This document shows positions 1 to 6,360 of a stretch of 11,680 bases of DNA, one piece after another. Below the pieces are notes generated by a model, which was not told the origin of the DNA, searched no databases, and was given only the letters and a program-made list of their open reading frames with translations. The stretch is taken from positions 1-11,680 of the forward strand of contig CANQOH010000036.1 of the NCBI GenBank assembly GCA_947625425.1, written 5' to 3'. This DNA comes from an uncultured Bacilli bacterium. GTDB taxonomy: Bacteria > Bacillota_I > Bacilli_A > RF39 > UBA660. Position 1 is the first letter of the stretch; each line of letters starts with the position of its first letter. The translations under genes and the position numbers were made by a program.

Positions 1-463
<463 letters not shown>

Positions 464-465
<2 letters not shown>

Positions 466-494
466 AAGATGTAAGAAATTACATCTTTTTTCTT
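464..494 (+). terminator. Intrinsic terminator of rpoC
   Basis: An 11-bp stem (464-474 paired with 479-489) carries a GAAA tetraloop at 475-478 and is followed by a T-rich tail. The stem begins inside the rpoC stop codon. Confidence 0.9.
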
Positions 495-507
495 GGCTAA
501 AATCATA

Positions 508-536
508 TTGCTATCAAAAAATTAAAGTGATAAAAT
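508..536 (+). promoter_or_regulatory. Candidate promoter of the Fic module
   Basis: The -35-like TTGCTA (508-513) and -10-like TAAAAT (531-536) are 17 bp apart. The predicted start near 543 would leave a very short leader before the antitoxin start codon. Judged by eye only. Confidence 0.45.
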
Positions 537-556
537 GAAATTGGGATATGGTTGAT

Positions 557-733
557 ATGGAAAATACAAAAAAGGAAAAAGCAATTACTCAAGCTTTAGC
601 TAACTTACAAATAGATCGTATATATGTTAGACCAGACTTTGTAGCTAGTTATCGCCAAAAACATAACCTTCCAACTCCGACTGGAATGAAATTGGTTTTT
701 AAAAGAGGTGGAAATAATGGCCGAAAAAAGTGA
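557..733 (+). CDS. Small VbhA-like candidate Fic antitoxin
   Basis: A 58-aa protein encoded directly before and overlapping a Fic-domain gene. Class I Fic toxins are held inactive by a small separate antitoxin whose helix carries an inhibitory [S/T]xxxE[G/N] motif. The stretch AITQALANLQIDRIYVRPD lines up well by eye with the VbhA helix as I remember it (ALAS-x-RLEG, then a Pro and a V-V-A-like run). However, the three key positions read N16, D20 and R21 instead of Ser, Glu and Gly. The C-terminus is basic (FKR, GRKK). The start is uncertain: ATG at 557 follows GGGAT by nine bases, while an in-frame ATG at 548 has no room for a binding site. The stop is TGA at 731-733. The gene contains the ribosome binding site of fic and overlaps it by 17 bases, which suggests translational coupling. 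The antitoxin role is inferred from position and this alignment. Confidence 0.65.
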   Translation: MENTKKEKAITQALANLQIDRIYVRPDFVASYRQKHNLPTPTGMKLVFKRGGNNGRKK

Positions 734-1376
734 ATATCCTGAAGAATACATGCGTTTATGGGAATCCTACTTATATCCTGGAACTGACACTTTAATAAAC
801 AAATTTGGTATTACTGATAATGATGAACTTCATGAAAAAGAAGCCGAAGTTTCTTTTGAAAAACTAGTTGAATTATATGAAAAACCTATTGAAGGTAATT
901 TTGATAAAAAACATTTATGTGATATTCATCGTTATATCTTCTCTGATCTTTATGATTGGGCAGGGGAGTATCGTATCGTTTATATGGCTAAAAATCATTC
1001 TTATTTTGCTGCTGTCGAAATGATTGATCGTTATCTAGAAGAAGACTTAAAAATGATGAATGAAGAAATCAAAAGAGTTTCCTATCTTCCTGAATTAGCT
1101 TCCTTTTTAGCTGCTTACTATGTCTATTTACTTAATACTCATCCATTTAGAGAAGGTAATGGCCGAACCATTCGTGAATTCATGCGTGAATTTGTTCTCG
1201 TTAAAACCCCATCATTACCAACTGGTCCTTTAGAACTTGACTTTACTAAAATGGATGGTGAAAAAATAAATCAAGCTTTAGTTCTAGCCCGTGCCTTTCG
1301 TGGTCCAATAGAAGAGGAGTTTTTAAAAGCTTTAACCCCTGTAGAACTAGAAGAAGAAAACCAAATAAAAATGTGA
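717..1376 (+). CDS. fic: Fic-domain protein, probable AMP-transferase toxin
   Basis: A 219-aa protein with the full Fic active-site motif HPFREGNGR at residues 142-150, including catalytic His142 and the phosphate-binding GNGR. Fic enzymes of this type usually transfer AMP from ATP to a Tyr, Ser or Thr of a target protein. The N-terminal YLYPGTDTLINKFGIT (19-34) and the flap region GEYRIVYMAKNHSYFA (83-98), which positions the target, are typical of class I Fic toxins of the VbhT type. No [S/T]xxxE[G/N] inhibitory helix is evident within the protein, which fits control by a separate antitoxin. ATG 717 is chosen because AGAGGTGG (703-711) sits five bases upstream; the in-frame GTG at 708 lies inside that site. 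The gene ends in TGA, one base from the stop of the convergent gene. The physiological target cannot be read from the sequence. Confidence 0.92.
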   Translation: MAEKSEYPEEYMRLWESYLYPGTDTLINKFGITDNDELHEKEAEVSFEKLVELYEKPIEGNFDKKHLCDIHRYIFSDLYDWAGEYRIVYMAKNHSYFAAVEMIDRYLEEDLKMMNEEIKRVSYLPELASFLAAYYVYLLNTHPFREGNGRTIREFMREFVLVKTPSLPTGPLELDFTKMDGEKINQALVLARAFRGPIEEEFLKALTPVELEEENQIKM

Positions 1377-1395
1377 ATTACTTCACATCTTTTTT
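1366..1395. terminator. Bidirectional terminator between convergent genes
   Basis: The stem 1371-1377 (ATGTGAA) pairs with 1382-1388 around the loop TTAC. T6 follows on the plus strand at 1390-1395; an A-rich run upstream gives a T-rich tail on the minus strand. The stem covers the fic stop codon and the loop contains the stop of the opposing gene. Confidence 0.8.
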
Positions 1396-2187
1396 ATTGA
1401 AAACTAAATTTAATTTATCTTGTAAAAATTCCTCTTCATATTGTCTTGGTAAATCAGATTGTTCTTGTTTATCTGGTCTTTTATAAGCTTTACCTCTCGC
1501 TTCATAAATATGATAAGCTTTTTCATATAACTTTATTGCTAATAAAGCTGATTTTAAATCTACGACTTGTGGAACTAATAAATCAACACCACATACAGTA
1601 CCATTTTCTTCATAAATTGGTGCTACATAAAACATTCCTGACATAGTTTCTAAATTAACATTAGCTGTTTTAAAATATGGTTTAATAAAGGTCCAGAATT
1701 CTGGTTCATAATCTAAAAATGATTTTAAACTATCTAAATCTTCTCCTAAAGCAATAACTTCTCTCGCATAACTATCAGATTGGGTCAGAGTAGGGAAATT
1801 CTTCTTTGGACGAATCCCACGTCTTTCTTCCTTACATTCACAAGCATCTTCAACATCTTCAATTACATCATAATAATATTCAACCGTTTTATCATTTAAT
1901 GAATCTAACATTTCTACAACTGCTGACGCTGCTTCAACATCTATTGTATCAACATTTCTTAAAATAAAGTTTAATAAAGCATTTTCTTTCTTTAAAATAT
2001 GATACATTTCTTTAATAACTCTTAAATTATCTTTTGTAACATGACTTTTTCTGCCAAATGCTAATAATGCTTTAAAATAATTACCTAAACTATAATAAGT
2101 TACTAAAGCCATCTGTTCAACTGAACCATTCTTCATCTCTTTAATATCATTAACTAAATACTTCTTTTCTTCCGTCATAGATTCCAT
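1378..2187 (-). CDS. Hypothetical protein, 269 aa, mostly helical
   Basis: I do not recognise this protein. It has no signal peptide, membrane segment or catalytic motif that I can name, so it is probably cytoplasmic. The N-terminal 115 residues look helical, with heptad-like stretches such as VIKEMYHILKKENALL and AVVEMLDSLNDK. They end in an acidic patch with a CEC pair, followed by a basic linker EERRGIRPKK. The second half mixes strand-like and helical stretches (FYVAPIYEENG, VCGVDLLVPQVVDLKSALLA) and ends in a charged tail. ATG at 2187 is supported by AGGTGAT four bases upstream; a second in-frame ATG three codons on lacks such a site. It has its own candidate promoter and lies downstream of another orphan gene in the same direction. 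A terminator separates the two, so they are neighbours rather than one clear operon. Confidence 0.85.
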   Translation of the reverse strand: MESMTEEKKYLVNDIKEMKNGSVEQMALVTYYSLGNYFKALLAFGRKSHVTKDNLRVIKEMYHILKKENALLNFILRNVDTIDVEAASAVVEMLDSLNDKTVEYYYDVIEDVEDACECKEERRGIRPKKNFPTLTQSDSYAREVIALGEDLDSLKSFLDYEPEFWTFIKPYFKTANVNLETMSGMFYVAPIYEENGTVCGVDLLVPQVVDLKSALLAIKLYEKAYHIYEARGKAYKRPDKQEQSDLPRQYEEEFLQDKLNLVFNKKDVK

Positions 2188-2204
2188 AAAATCACCTGGT
2201 TACT

Positions 2205-2232
2205 ATTATAGTTAAATATGTAAAAAAAGCAA
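2205..2232 (-). promoter_or_regulatory. Candidate promoter of the 269-aa gene
   Basis: A perfect TATAAT lies on the minus strand (complement of 2205-2210). A weak -35-like TTGCTT (complement of 2227-2232) is 16 bp away. It sits directly after the terminator of the upstream gene. Confidence 0.45.
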
Positions 2233-2259
2233 ATAAAAAAGAACCTTTTAAGGTTCTTT
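2231..2259 (-). terminator. Intrinsic terminator of the 220-aa gene
   Basis: Read on the minus strand, AAAGAACC (2259-2252) pairs with GGTTCTTT (2245-2238) around a six-base loop and is followed by TTTATTT. It starts at the base after the TAG stop codon. Confidence 0.85.
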
Positions 2260-2922
2260 CTAGCATTTATGTTTTATTTTTTGATAAACAAGCTTAAGTT
2301 TTTGACCTTCTTCTTTCTTCTTTTTCCATCCATCTTTATAATTAGATGTTCCAAAAGCTTCTATACCACGATCTACTTCATCACTTAAGTCATCATATCT
2401 TTCTAAATCATATAACATATCAACTTTAAATTCACATTCTTCTTCAGACGTTGGATATTCTAACAACATTTCTAATTGTTTATAAATATAATTTTTATTA
2501 CCAACAAAAGCTTCACCACCATCTACAATAAAAGCATATACCGGACTTACTTCATTTATTTTAATATCATCATCTATATAAGCTTTAAAACTTGTAATTG
2601 GATAAAAACCAGGAGCTGTTAATATTTCTTTACTAACTTCTTTAAAATAATACTTATTACCTGGTAAGTCATCATTATTAGTATAATCACCAAAACGTCC
2701 GTTAATTGTACTAACGCCTTGACTTAAATAAGTTTGAACTTCATTTTCAATATCTTCTTGACTCTTTAAATCACAAACAATTGCTGTTAAAGCAAAGAAT
2801 TGCTTAGATAATTGATACTGCATAAAATATTTACCATCTTCTTCATATACAACACCTATTTGTGCAAAAAAGGGTAGTTCTTCATTAGCCGTATTGTCAA
2901 AAAAACCAATTATTTTCTTCAT
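2260..2922 (-). CDS. Hypothetical protein, 220 aa
   Basis: I do not recognise this protein. It has no signal peptide or membrane segment. The N-terminus (MKKIIGFFDN) is strand-like and is followed by alternating strands and short helices with many aromatic residues. The middle holds NGRFGDYTNNDDLPGNKYYF and VSPVYAFIVDGGEAFVGN. An acidic helical stretch EYPTSEEECEF and a basic tail (KDGWKKKKEEGQKLK, ending IKHKC) close the protein. The composition suggests a compact cytoplasmic alpha/beta domain, but no family can be named. ATG 2922 is backed by AAAGGTGAT four bases upstream. A promoter precedes it and a terminator follows its TAG stop, so it is a single-gene transcription unit between a tRNA and another orphan gene. 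Confidence 0.85.
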   Translation of the reverse strand: MKKIIGFFDNTANEELPFFAQIGVVYEEDGKYFMQYQLSKQFFALTAIVCDLKSQEDIENEVQTYLSQGVSTINGRFGDYTNNDDLPGNKYYFKEVSKEILTAPGFYPITSFKAYIDDDIKINEVSPVYAFIVDGGEAFVGNKNYIYKQLEMLLEYPTSEEECEFKVDMLYDLERYDDLSDEVDRGIEAFGTSNYKDGWKKKKEEGQKLKLVYQKIKHKC

Positions 2923-2954
2923 CTAATCACCTTTAAATTAATAATTGTATACGT

Positions 2955-2984
2955 ATTATATCTTAAAAGATCTTCATTTTACAA
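2955..2984 (-). promoter_or_regulatory. Candidate promoter of the 220-aa gene
   Basis: On the minus strand a perfect TATAAT (complement of 2955-2960) and TTGTAA (complement of 2979-2984) are 18 bp apart. Confidence 0.5.
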
Positions 2985-3000
2985 CAAAAATCTTTATTGG

Positions 3001-3029
3001 AAATAAAAACTCGAACCGACGTCCGAGTT
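3001..3029 (-). terminator. Intrinsic terminator after tRNA-Ala
   Basis: On the minus strand AACTCG (3029-3024) pairs with CGAGTT (3013-3008) around a ten-base loop and is followed by TTTATTT. It probably ends both the tRNA transcript and any read-through from the repair operon upstream. Confidence 0.8.
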
Positions 3030-3040
3030 AAATATCATTC

Positions 3041-3117
3041 TGGTGGAGGATGTGGGATTCGAACCCGCGACCCCCTGCGTGCAGGGCAGGTGCTCTAGCC
3101 AGCTGAGCTAATCCCCC
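3041..3117 (-). tRNA. tRNA-Ala (anticodon UGC), with unusual bases
   Basis: The minus strand folds as a full cloverleaf with encoded CCA. The acceptor stem is GGGGGAT/ATCCTCC with the G3-U70 wobble pair that identifies alanine tRNAs, and A73 follows. The D arm is GCTC/GAGC. The anticodon arm is CCTGC/GCAGG around loop CCTGCAC, giving anticodon TGC. Two features are odd. Position 33, just before the anticodon, is C, where U is nearly universal. In the T arm (GCGGG/CCCAC) position 50 is C opposite A64, a mismatch where the usual T would pair. Both could be T-to-C changes from a normal tRNA-Ala. All other stems pair and a promoter and terminator flank it, so it may be functional, but a decaying copy or sequence errors are possible. 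Confidence 0.93.
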
Positions 3118-3129
3118 GAGAACATATCA

Positions 3130-3158
3130 ATAATATCATATATTCTTTTGGCATGCAA
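3130..3158 (-). promoter_or_regulatory. Candidate promoter of tRNA-Ala
   Basis: On the minus strand TTGCAT (complement of 3153-3158) and TATTAT (complement of 3130-3135) are 17 bp apart. Transcription would start about six bases before the mature tRNA 5' end. Confidence 0.5.
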
Positions 3159-3165
3159 GTTTTTT

Positions 3166-3477
3166 TTAACAAATTTCAATAATTTGTGCAAAAAAGACTT
3201 TTTGGCCATTATTTACCGTAATATTATGATTATTTCGATCTATTTGTTCAATAATTCCTTCTTCCTTATATATTCTACCATTTTTATAATATTTAATTTT
3301 GACTACTTCTTGAGTTTGAAAAGAATCTAAAATCTTATTTTGAATTTCATTTTGCTGATCTTCTGAAAGAGAAGGCATTGCTAACTTATTCTTTTTTCTT
3401 AATACTTCATTAACCATATAATTCCCACTAGCAACCGCATTAAAAGGTTGCCATTTTATCATTCCACGATCTGTCAT
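3166..3477 (-). CDS. YolD-like protein
   Basis: A 103-aa protein beginning MTDRGMIKWQPFNAV, the hallmark N-terminus of the YolD-like family (B. subtilis YolD and YqjX). The C-terminal half (EVVKIKYYKNGRIYKEEGII to VFFAQIIEI) is the family's small beta-rich domain. Family genes sit beside Y-family polymerase genes such as uvrX and yqjW and are regarded as accessory partners of those polymerases; their molecular role is not settled. Its ATG overlaps the polymerase TGA stop (ATGA, 3474-3477), so translation is almost certainly coupled. It should share the polymerase's damage-controlled promoter. No terminator is visible after its TAA stop; the next hairpin is beyond the tRNA. Confidence 0.9.
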   Translation of the reverse strand: MTDRGMIKWQPFNAVASGNYMVNEVLRKKNKLAMPSLSEDQQNEIQNKILDSFQTQEVVKIKYYKNGRIYKEEGIIEQIDRNNHNITVNNGQKVFFAQIIEIC

Positions 3478-4742
3478 GCACTATGACCTCCAATCTTTTT
3501 ATTCCTTTCTTTAATTGTTGAATCTCCAAGTAGGGAAGAAGCCTTAAGTAAACTATTTTTACCAAATCTCCCCGTTATTTCATCCACAACTTTATCTTTA
3601 TTTTCTTCCTTTTGTTCTGTTTCAAAATTTTCAAACAAATTTAATTGAATACTATTTTTATCGGTTAATCTTCCAGCACTAACACCGACTTTTCTAATTG
3701 GCATATTCGTATAAAAACGATCAAATAATAAAAGACATATATCTAAAATTGTTTTACTACTATCAGTTGGTGTATCAAGTTTCATTACATGATAAAAACC
3801 ACCACCAACATTTTTAGAATACCCAATCGCTAAACCAATTACTGAAGCTTGTTTATTATTAGTACGTAGTCTTTTACAAACTACATCAACCATTTCACTA
3901 ATTATAATTTTAACATTATTACCATTATAATCTTTAAACAACACCTGACTATTTGAATAAGATTTATCTAATGGTTTAGCATTAACTAAATCACTTATTT
4001 TAGATAAATCAATTCCATTAGCATGTTCCCATAATTCTAAACCCATTACCCCAAATTTATCTTTTAATCTATTTTTATCATATAAAGCTAAATCGCCAAC
4101 TGAATTAATTCCTAAAGCATTTAATCTCTTTTCCATACGTGGTCCAATTCCCCACATTTTAGATAGAGGAGTAATCTTCCATAATTTTTCTTTAACATCA
4201 TCATAAGTCCATTTAGCTATTCCATCTTTATACTTCTTAGCTTCTAAATCCATCGCTACTTTAGCTAGTAAAATATTAGGACCAATTCCTGCATTAGCTG
4301 TTAAACCTGTTCTTCTAGTTATTTCACTTAATATTTCTTTAGCCAGTTCATAATCAGTCTTTTTATACATTTTTAAATAATCAGTGACATCTAAAAAACA
4401 TTCATCAATAGAGTAGACGTGTAAATCTTCTTTAGCCACATAATCTAAATAAACTCCAATAACTTCTTCACTTTTCTTTATATAAAGACTCATTCTTGGT
4501 GGCACAATATTATATTTAACATTTTTAGGTATTTCAAAAAGTCTTCCACGTGATTTAACCCCTTGTTTCTTTAAATAGGGTGTAACTGCTAAAGTAATCG
4601 CTCCATCTCCTTGTTTAGGATTAGCTACAACTAAAGGAGTAGTAAAAGGATCTAAACCTCTTTCAACACATTCACAAGACGCAAAAAAGCTTTTTAAATC
4701 AATACTTAAAATATTTCTTTTAATATAAACATTATCATTCAT
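3474..4742 (-). CDS. Y-family DNA polymerase, UvrX/UmuC type
   Basis: An error-prone translesion polymerase that copies past damaged bases. Counting from the GTG one codon upstream of the chosen start, the first catalytic Asp is D16 in ILSIDLKSFFAS, with F21 at the steric-gate position that excludes ribonucleotides. The second catalytic pair is D114-E115 in YSIDECFLDVT. The fingers-region GRLFEIP and VPPRMSLYIK, and the helix-hairpin-helix region around KMWGIGPRMEKRLNALGI (about 200), match B. subtilis UvrX and YqjW. The length of 422 aa is normal. After the little-finger domain, QLNLFENFE (near 370) resembles a beta-clamp-binding QLxLF peptide. ATG 4742 is preferred because GGTGAT lies five bases before it; the GTG at 4745 is only two bases from that site. 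A promoter and LexA-like box lie upstream and a YolD-like gene overlaps its end. B. subtilis uvrX and yqjW are both possible counterparts, so no symbol is given. Confidence 0.95.
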   Translation of the reverse strand: MNDNVYIKRNILSIDLKSFFASCECVERGLDPFTTPLVVANPKQGDGAITLAVTPYLKKQGVKSRGRLFEIPKNVKYNIVPPRMSLYIKKSEEVIGVYLDYVAKEDLHVYSIDECFLDVTDYLKMYKKTDYELAKEILSEITRRTGLTANAGIGPNILLAKVAMDLEAKKYKDGIAKWTYDDVKEKLWKITPLSKMWGIGPRMEKRLNALGINSVGDLALYDKNRLKDKFGVMGLELWEHANGIDLSKISDLVNAKPLDKSYSNSQVLFKDYNGNNVKIIISEMVDVVCKRLRTNNKQASVIGLAIGYSKNVGGGFYHVMKLDTPTDSSKTILDICLLLFDRFYTNMPIRKVGVSAGRLTDKNSIQLNLFENFETEQKEENKDKVVDEITGRFGKNSLLKASSLLGDSTIKERNKKIGGHSA

Positions 4743-4758
4743 CACACATCACCAATAA

Positions 4759-4772
4759 CAAACAAATGTTCT
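4759..4772. promoter_or_regulatory. LexA/DinR-like SOS box
   Basis: The sequence CAAACAAATGTTCT matches the Bacillus SOS box CGAAC-N4-GTTCG at 8 of 10 defined positions. It overlaps the predicted transcription start of the polymerase operon, where LexA binding would block transcription. The match is by eye and no lexA gene is in the window. Confidence 0.6.
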
Positions 4773-4778
4773 GATATA

Positions 4779-4807
4779 ATTATATAAAATAACTCTTAAT
4801 AATGCAA
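4779..4807 (-). promoter_or_regulatory. Candidate promoter of the polymerase-YolD operon
   Basis: On the minus strand TTGCAT (complement of 4802-4807) and a perfect TATAAT (complement of 4779-4784) are exactly 17 bp apart. The predicted start near 4772 falls on the SOS-like box. Confidence 0.6.
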
Positions 4808-4860
4808 TGTAAAAAAATACCAAATAATCAAAATTATGATATATTAAATTTGGTGATGTT

Positions 4861-5568
4861 ATGAATATACAAATTTGGAATCAAGAAAACTATCAACATT
4901 ACTTAGATTATTTAAAAAGTTTAGCTAATCTTCAATATAAAGAATTTCAAAGTAAACTATGTCAAACTAAATATACAATGCTAGGTATTAATCTTCCAAC
5001 TTTAAGAAAAATAGCTAAACAAGTAAGTAAAACTGCTTATGAAAATTTCTTAGATTTAGTAACTGATACTTATTATGAAGAAGTCTTAATCGAAGGCTTA
5101 GTTATTGCTAATATTAAAGATGAAAAAATATTTACTAAATACTTTAATAACTATCTTAAAAAAATCGATAATTGGGCTATTTGTGATTCATTTTGTAATA
5201 GTTTAAAGATTATGAACAGTAAACCCAATAAATACTTTAAAATAGCATTAAAACTAGCTAAATCTCCAAAAGAATTTATTTCTCGTACTGGTTTAATTAT
5301 TATTTTAAATTTCTTTATTAAAAAAGAATACTTAAATGATATTTTTACTTTATTAAACGATATTGAATCAGATAAATATTACATTAATATGGCTGAAGCT
5401 TGGTTAATCTGTGAATTATATACTAATTATCTAGAAGAAACTACTAATTATCTTAAAGATAATCAATTAAATACTTTTACACATAATAAAGCAATCAGAA
5501 AAATAAGAGAATCATATCGTGTAACTAAAGAAGATAAAGAATATCTAAATACTTTAAAAAGAAAATAA
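4861..5568 (+). CDS. DNA alkylation repair protein, AlkD family
   Basis: A 235-aa all-helical (HEAT-like repeat) DNA glycosylase of the AlkD family, which removes alkylated bases such as 3-methyladenine and 7-methylguanine from DNA. Family signatures are clear: MLGINLPTLRKIAK (40-53), YYEEVLIEGLVI (71-82), NWAICDSF (104-111), YYINMAEAWLICELY, and HNKAIRKIRESYRV near the C-terminus. W105, D109 and R142 correspond to the Trp, Asp and Arg of the B. cereus AlkD active site (W109, D113, R148), with nearly the same spacing. The start follows GGTGAT by three bases. It is divergent from the translesion polymerase across 118 bp, so the SOS-like box could affect both. A TATGAT at 4835-4840 may be its -10, but I see no good -35. 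The cyclophilin gene begins 28 bases after its stop with no clear terminator between, so the two may be cotranscribed. Confidence 0.95.
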   Translation: MNIQIWNQENYQHYLDYLKSLANLQYKEFQSKLCQTKYTMLGINLPTLRKIAKQVSKTAYENFLDLVTDTYYEEVLIEGLVIANIKDEKIFTKYFNNYLKKIDNWAICDSFCNSLKIMNSKPNKYFKIALKLAKSPKEFISRTGLIIILNFFIKKEYLNDIFTLLNDIESDKYYINMAEAWLICELYTNYLEETTNYLKDNQLNTFTHNKAIRKIRESYRVTKEDKEYLNTLKRK

Positions 5569-5596
5569 TATTTGTTATTATATTAATGGTGATAAA

Positions 5597-6301
5597 ATGA
5601 AAAGAAAGATATTAATTATATTATTATTGTTATTATGTCCCTTCTTATTAACTAGTTGTGGCAATGAAGAAAAAAACAATTCTGAAAGTGAAGTTAAAGC
5701 TGAAGAGGAGGAAAAGATTGTGACTGAAGAAATAACTGAAGGCGAAATAGAAGGTTATAAATTTAAAGAAACTGATGAAATAACTAATCGTGTTAAAATT
5801 CAAATGCAAAATGGTGATATTATTTTAATTGTTTTATCTAATTCTGATACGCCAATAACTATTGCTAATTTTCAAAAATTAGTTAGTGAACACTTCTATG
5901 ATGGCTTAACATTCCATCGTATTATGAAAGGTTTTATGATTCAAACTGGTGATCCAAACGGTAATGGTACTGGTGGCTCTGATGAAGAAATTAAAGGTGA
6001 ATTTAAACTTAATGGTGTTGAAAACAACCTATCCCATACTAGAGGTGTAGTTTCAATGGCTCGTCGTGGTGGTAATCCTGATACCGAAGAAACAATGAAT
6101 AGTGCTTCTAGTCAATTCTTTATTGTTCATGAAGATTCAACTTTCTTAGATGGTAATTATGCTTCATTCGGTAAAGTCTTTGCTGGTATGGATACTGTTG
6201 ATAAATTAGCTAATACTGAAGTTGGTCCAGATGAACAAACGCCTCTTAAAAAACCAGTTATTAAATCAATAAGATTTATTGAAATAGAAAAGGTTTCATA
6301 A
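5597..6301 (+). CDS. Lipoprotein peptidyl-prolyl cis-trans isomerase (cyclophilin)
   Basis: A 234-aa surface lipoprotein. Residues 1-20 are a basic-plus-hydrophobic signal peptide ending in the lipobox LLTSC, so Cys21 should be lipidated and the protein anchored outside the membrane. An acidic linker rich in Glu (22-55) leads to a cyclophilin domain from about 65 to 230. Conserved active-site residues are visible: FHRIMKGFMIQTGDP (106-120) with R108, F113 and Q116, then SSQFFIVH (171-178) with Q173 and F175, and FGKVFAGMD (191-199). The human CypA Trp121 and His126 positions are Phe and Tyr here, a common bacterial state. The enzyme speeds proline isomerisation during folding of exported proteins. 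The start follows GGTGAT. It lies just before a membrane-anchored thioredoxin-like gene, suggesting a shared role in extracytoplasmic folding, but a terminator separates them. Confidence 0.95.
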   Translation: MKRKILIILLLLLCPFLLTSCGNEEKNNSESEVKAEEEEKIVTEEITEGEIEGYKFKETDEITNRVKIQMQNGDIILIVLSNSDTPITIANFQKLVSEHFYDGLTFHRIMKGFMIQTGDPNGNGTGGSDEEIKGEFKLNGVENNLSHTRGVVSMARRGGNPDTEETMNSASSQFFIVHEDSTFLDGNYASFGKVFAGMDTVDKLANTEVGPDEQTPLKKPVIKSIRFIEIEKVS

Positions 6302-6314
6302 AAACCTTTTTTTT
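6288..6314 (+). terminator. Intrinsic terminator of the cyclophilin gene
   Basis: A nine-bp stem (6288-6296 with 6302-6310) and a T-rich tail to 6314. It overlaps the last codons and the stop of the gene. Confidence 0.85.
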
Positions 6315-6360
6315 ATTTCAAAAAGATGATAAAATAATAAAAGAATGATAGGTGAGTTAT

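Noticed and set aside
1446..1646. 66-codon plus-strand open frame
   Set aside because: It lies wholly antisense within the 269-aa gene, has no ribosome binding site, and its Leu/His-rich product is typical of the reverse of real coding DNA.
3148..3330. 60-codon plus-strand open frame
   Set aside because: It overlaps the YolD-like gene antisense; its Phe/Ile/Asn-rich product is just AT-rich reverse-strand translation.
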